From Microbacteriaceae bacterium (lineage in GTDB: Bacteria; Actinomycetota; Actinomycetes; Actinomycetales; Microbacteriaceae), in NCBI GenBank assembly GCA_024642605.1, contig JAHEAT010000026.1, positions 2,524-9,521 of the forward strand: DNA of 6,998 bases, read 5' to 3'. The position numbers were made by a program, and so were the translations under genes. Positions within the stretch are counted from its first letter, which is position 1. Each line of letters starts with the position of its first letter. Positions 4,657 through 6,998 of this stretch are shown here, piece by piece. Below the pieces are notes generated by a model, which had not been told where the DNA came from, did not search any database, and worked only from the letters and a program-made list of their open reading frames with translations.

Positions 4657-5697
4657 ATGTCTGACACTTCTGTAATCAATTCAGAAACGGTTGAAGCAAT
4701 CGTTTCAGAAGCTCTTGCGTCGATCTCGGCGGCCTCCGATTTGGCAGCCCTTCGCGCAATCAAAGCAACGGTAATTGGCGAGCAGTCTGCAATTTCAAAG
4801 CTCAACGCAACACTCAAAGCCTTACCGAACGAACAGAAGGCCGCTGCCGGAGCCCTTATCGGTCAGTCGAGATCTGCTCTAAATGCAGCCTTCTCTGCGC
4901 GCGAGCAAGAACTGCAGGCCATCGAAGAGCGCAATCAGCTGGCAAAAGAATTTGTCGACGTTACCGCAGCGGTCAGCCCCGCTCGAATTGGCGCACGTCA
5001 CCCACTCAGCCTGTTGCAAGATCAAATCAGCGACATCTTCATCGGCATGGGTTGGGAAATCGCCGAAGGCCCGGAGCTCGAAAGCGAATGGTTCAACTTC
5101 GATGCTTTGAACTTTGACGCCGATCACCCTGCACGTGCAATGCAAGACACATTCTTCGTCGACCCCATTGAGTCGCACCTGGTTCTTCGCACTCACACCT
5201 CGCCGGTTCAGGTTCGTTCTCTTCTCGAGCGCGAACTGCCGGTTTATGTTCTTTGCCCCGGGCGGGTTTTTCGCACCGACGAGCTCGACGCCACTCACAC
5301 GCCGGTATTCCACCAAGTCGAGGGCCTAGCCATCGACAAGGGGCTCACCATGGCTGACCTGCGCGGCACCCTCGAGCACTTTGCGCGCCTAATGTTTGGT
5401 CCAGATGCGCAAATACGTCTTCGCCCATCTTTCTTTCCGTTTACCGAGCCATCTGCAGAGCTTGATGTCTGGCATCCCGGTGCCAAGGGCGGTGCTCGCT
5501 GGGTTGAATGGGGTGGCTGCGGAATGGTGAACCCGAACGTTTTGAAAGCCGCCGGCATCGACCCTGAGCAGTACCAAGGTTTTGCCTTCGGCATGGGTAT
5601 CGAGAGAACCCTTATGTTCCGAAATGGAGTGCTCGACATGCACGACATGGTCGAGGCCGATGTTCGCTTCTCTAAGCAGTTCGGAGTGGTGCTCTAA
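4657..5697 (+). CDS. pheS: Phenylalanyl-tRNA synthetase alpha subunit
   Basis: Catalytic subunit of the alpha2-beta2 class II synthetase that charges tRNA-Phe, 346 residues, normal length. Residues 1-100 form the N-terminal helical coiled-coil arm that contacts tRNA. The catalytic core follows: HPLSLLQDQISDIF (115-128), FNFDALNFDADHPARAMQDT (146-165), RTHTSPVQVR (178-187), motif 2 as GRVFRTDELDATHTPVFHQ (202-220), the substrate pocket RPSFFPFTEPSAELDV (256-271), and motif 3 as GFAFGMGIERTLM (308-320). Phe260, Phe262 and Ala310 correspond to the phenylalanine-pocket residues known from E. coli, so wild-type specificity is expected. It lies 18 nt after the methyltransferase gene without an evident Shine-Dalgarno site but with its own promoter-like hexamer. 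Its stop overlaps the pheT start by one base. No T-box or attenuator precedes it. Confidence 0.97.
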   Translation: MSDTSVINSETVEAIVSEALASISAASDLAALRAIKATVIGEQSAISKLNATLKALPNEQKAAAGALIGQSRSALNAAFSAREQELQAIEERNQLAKEFVDVTAAVSPARIGARHPLSLLQDQISDIFIGMGWEIAEGPELESEWFNFDALNFDADHPARAMQDTFFVDPIESHLVLRTHTSPVQVRSLLERELPVYVLCPGRVFRTDELDATHTPVFHQVEGLAIDKGLTMADLRGTLEHFARLMFGPDAQIRLRPSFFPFTEPSAELDVWHPGAKGGARWVEWGGCGMVNPNVLKAAGIDPEQYQGFAFGMGIERTLMFRNGVLDMHDMVEADVRFSKQFGVVL

Positions 5698-6998
5698 TGC
5701 GCGTTCCAATGTCTTGGTTGGCCGAATCGGCAACCCTTCGCCCGCACTCAACACCCGAAACCGTCATGGCCGAACTGGTCAAGGTCGGTTTGGAAGAAGA
5801 GGGCATTCACAGTTTCGACGTCACCGGGCCTTTGGTTGTGGGTGAAGTTCTCGAGTTCACTCCAGAACCTCAGAGCAATGGAAAGACCATTCGCTGGTGC
5901 CAGGTTCGCGTGGCCACCGAGGGCAAGCCAGCTGCCGATGGCGGTGACGATGTTCGAGGCATCGTCTGTGGCGCTTCAAACTTTGCAGTTGGCGACAAAG
6001 TTGTGGTCTGTTTGCCAGGAGCGGTTTTGCCTGGTGGGTTCGCCATTGCCGCCAGAAGCACCTACGGGCACACCTCAGATGGCATGCTGGCGTCGGGTCG
6101 AGAGCTTGGCCTCAACGATAACCACGACGGCATCCTGGTGTTGCAGAGCATGGGGCTCGACCCAAAGGTTGGCACCGACGCTCTTGAACTTTTACACCTC
6201 GACGACCAGGCTGCCGAAGTCAACGTAACTCCAGACCGCGGCTACTGCTTCAGCATCCGTGGAATCGCGCGTGAGTACAGCCACGCCACCGACACTCTGT
6301 TTCGCGACCCAATCGGGCACGCACACCCAGAGCAGGTTGAAGGCTTCAAGGTGGCTATCGACGACGAGGCTCCGATTCGGGGCAAACTCGGATGCGACCG
6401 CTTCACCGTTCGCGCCGTTCTCAACGTCGACGCAACTCGACCAACGCCGCCTTGGATGGTTAGCCGTTTGAAGCTCGCGGGTATGCGTTCCATTTCACTG
6501 ATTGTCGACATCACCAACTACGTGATGCTCGAACTCGGCCAGCCGCTTCACGCCTATGACCTTGACAAACTCAGGGGGCAAATCACTGTGCGTCGCGCGA
6601 AGGTTGGTGAAACGCTCAAAACCCTCGACGGTCAGGTGAGAAAGCTTCACGTTGAAGACCTTCTAATAACCGATGAATCGGGCGCAATCGGCCTTGCCGG
6701 TGTGATGGGTGGCGAAAGCACCGAAGTGTCTTCCACTACAACCAACGTTCTAATTGAGGCAGCACATTTCGACCCGATCTCGATCGCTAGAAGTGCTCGC
6801 CGTCACAAGCTACCTAGTGAGGCTTCGAAGCGTTTTGAGCGCGGCGTAGACACAGTGGTTGGGCCAAACGCCATTGCGCGCGTTATCCAGCTTCTTGAGG
6901 TTCACGCCTTTGGCTCGGGCGACCGCCTTGGCGCCGATCTAAACCTGGTCGAACCAACCAGGCCGATTACTCTCGCTCTAGACTTCGCGCACTCGCTG
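5697..6998 (+). CDS. pheT: Phenylalanyl-tRNA synthetase beta subunit (3'-truncated by window edge)
   Basis: Beta subunit of PheRS, which helps assemble the active site, binds tRNA and edits misacylated Tyr-tRNA-Phe. I translated the frame from the ATG at 5697; it is open for 434 codons to the window end with no frameshift. The full protein is about 820-850 residues, so roughly half is present. The N-terminus MRVPMSWLAE is typical. An OB-fold tRNA-binding-like domain (about 40-155) has IVCGASNFAVGDKVVVCLPG and RSTYGHTSDGM. VTPDRGYCFSIRG (177-189) leads to the B3/B4 editing domain (about 210-385) with VDITNYVMLELGQPLHAYD (270-288), GLAGVMGG (332-339) and SEASKRFERGVD (374-385). The start overlaps the pheS stop as TAATG, and GGAG at 5683-5686 lies 10 nt upstream, so translation is coupled, which suits 1:1 subunit synthesis. 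Confidence 0.97.
   Translation, partial: MRVPMSWLAESATLRPHSTPETVMAELVKVGLEEEGIHSFDVTGPLVVGEVLEFTPEPQSNGKTIRWCQVRVATEGKPAADGGDDVRGIVCGASNFAVGDKVVVCLPGAVLPGGFAIAARSTYGHTSDGMLASGRELGLNDNHDGILVLQSMGLDPKVGTDALELLHLDDQAAEVNVTPDRGYCFSIRGIAREYSHATDTLFRDPIGHAHPEQVEGFKVAIDDEAPIRGKLGCDRFTVRAVLNVDATRPTPPWMVSRLKLAGMRSISLIVDITNYVMLELGQPLHAYDLDKLRGQITVRRAKVGETLKTLDGQVRKLHVEDLLITDESGAIGLAGVMGGESTEVSSTTTNVLIEAAHFDPISIARSARRHKLPSEASKRFERGVDTVVGPNAIARVIQLLEVHAFGSGDRLGADLNLVEPTRPITLALDFAHSL

Noticed and set aside
4879..5754. Minus-strand reading frames opposite pheS
   Set aside because: The products are shadow-like in composition and lie opposite the catalytic core of pheS.
5836..6228. 130-codon plus-strand frame within pheT
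   Set aside because: It lies in another frame inside pheT, whose own frame is continuous and strongly conserved over the same bases.

Overview
The window is a stretch of chromosomal housekeeping DNA from an actinobacterium. Four things point there. The histidine isomerase is the actinobacterial dual-function PriA type. Its neighbour is an SseB-family protein followed by a convergent DUF1844 gene. The order infC-rpmI-rplT-(SpoU methyltransferase)-pheS-pheT matches the gene order I know from Mycobacterium and other Actinomycetota. The infC, rpmI and rplT products look actinobacterial. GC content is moderate by eye, so a lower-GC member of the Microbacteriaceae (a freshwater 'Luna'-type lineage, for example) is my guess. 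No mobile element, tRNA, rRNA, CRISPR array or phage gene is visible.

Layout. Positions 1-2047, + strand: the end of a histidine operon (hisH missing its N-terminus, then priA) followed closely by the SseB-family gene. Positions 2044-2400, - strand: a DUF1844 gene that converges on the SseB gene with a 4-bp overlap of the two 3' ends. Positions 2401-2597: a divergent promoter/leader region. Positions 2598-3840, + strand: infC-rpmI-rplT, encoding IF3, L35 and L20. Positions 3844-4638: a TrmH/SpoU-family RNA methyltransferase. Positions 4657-6998: pheS and the first 434 codons of pheT, with stop and start codons overlapping by one base.

How the genes work together. HisH and PriA carry out consecutive steps of histidine synthesis, and PriA very probably also serves tryptophan synthesis. 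IF3, L35 and L20 are the classic co-regulated translation operon. The methyltransferase probably modifies ribosomal RNA. PheS and PheT form the heterotetrameric phenylalanyl-tRNA synthetase. From rplT onward the theme is translation.

The interesting signals are regulatory. (1) A nearly perfect 15-bp stem with the A-tract/GC-stem/T-tract layout of an intrinsic terminator sits inside the first 30 codons of the methyltransferase gene. (2) infC appears to start at a rare ATC codon, behind an ideal Shine-Dalgarno site and a hairpin. (3) A palindromic GCTAGGCTAGC in the infC/DUF1844 gap contains actinobacterial-type -10 hexamers on both strands. (4) The same hexamer TAGGCT lies 8 nt before the pheS ATG, where no Shine-Dalgarno site is evident, which suggests a leaderless pheST transcript. 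I see no evidence for a wholly new protein system.
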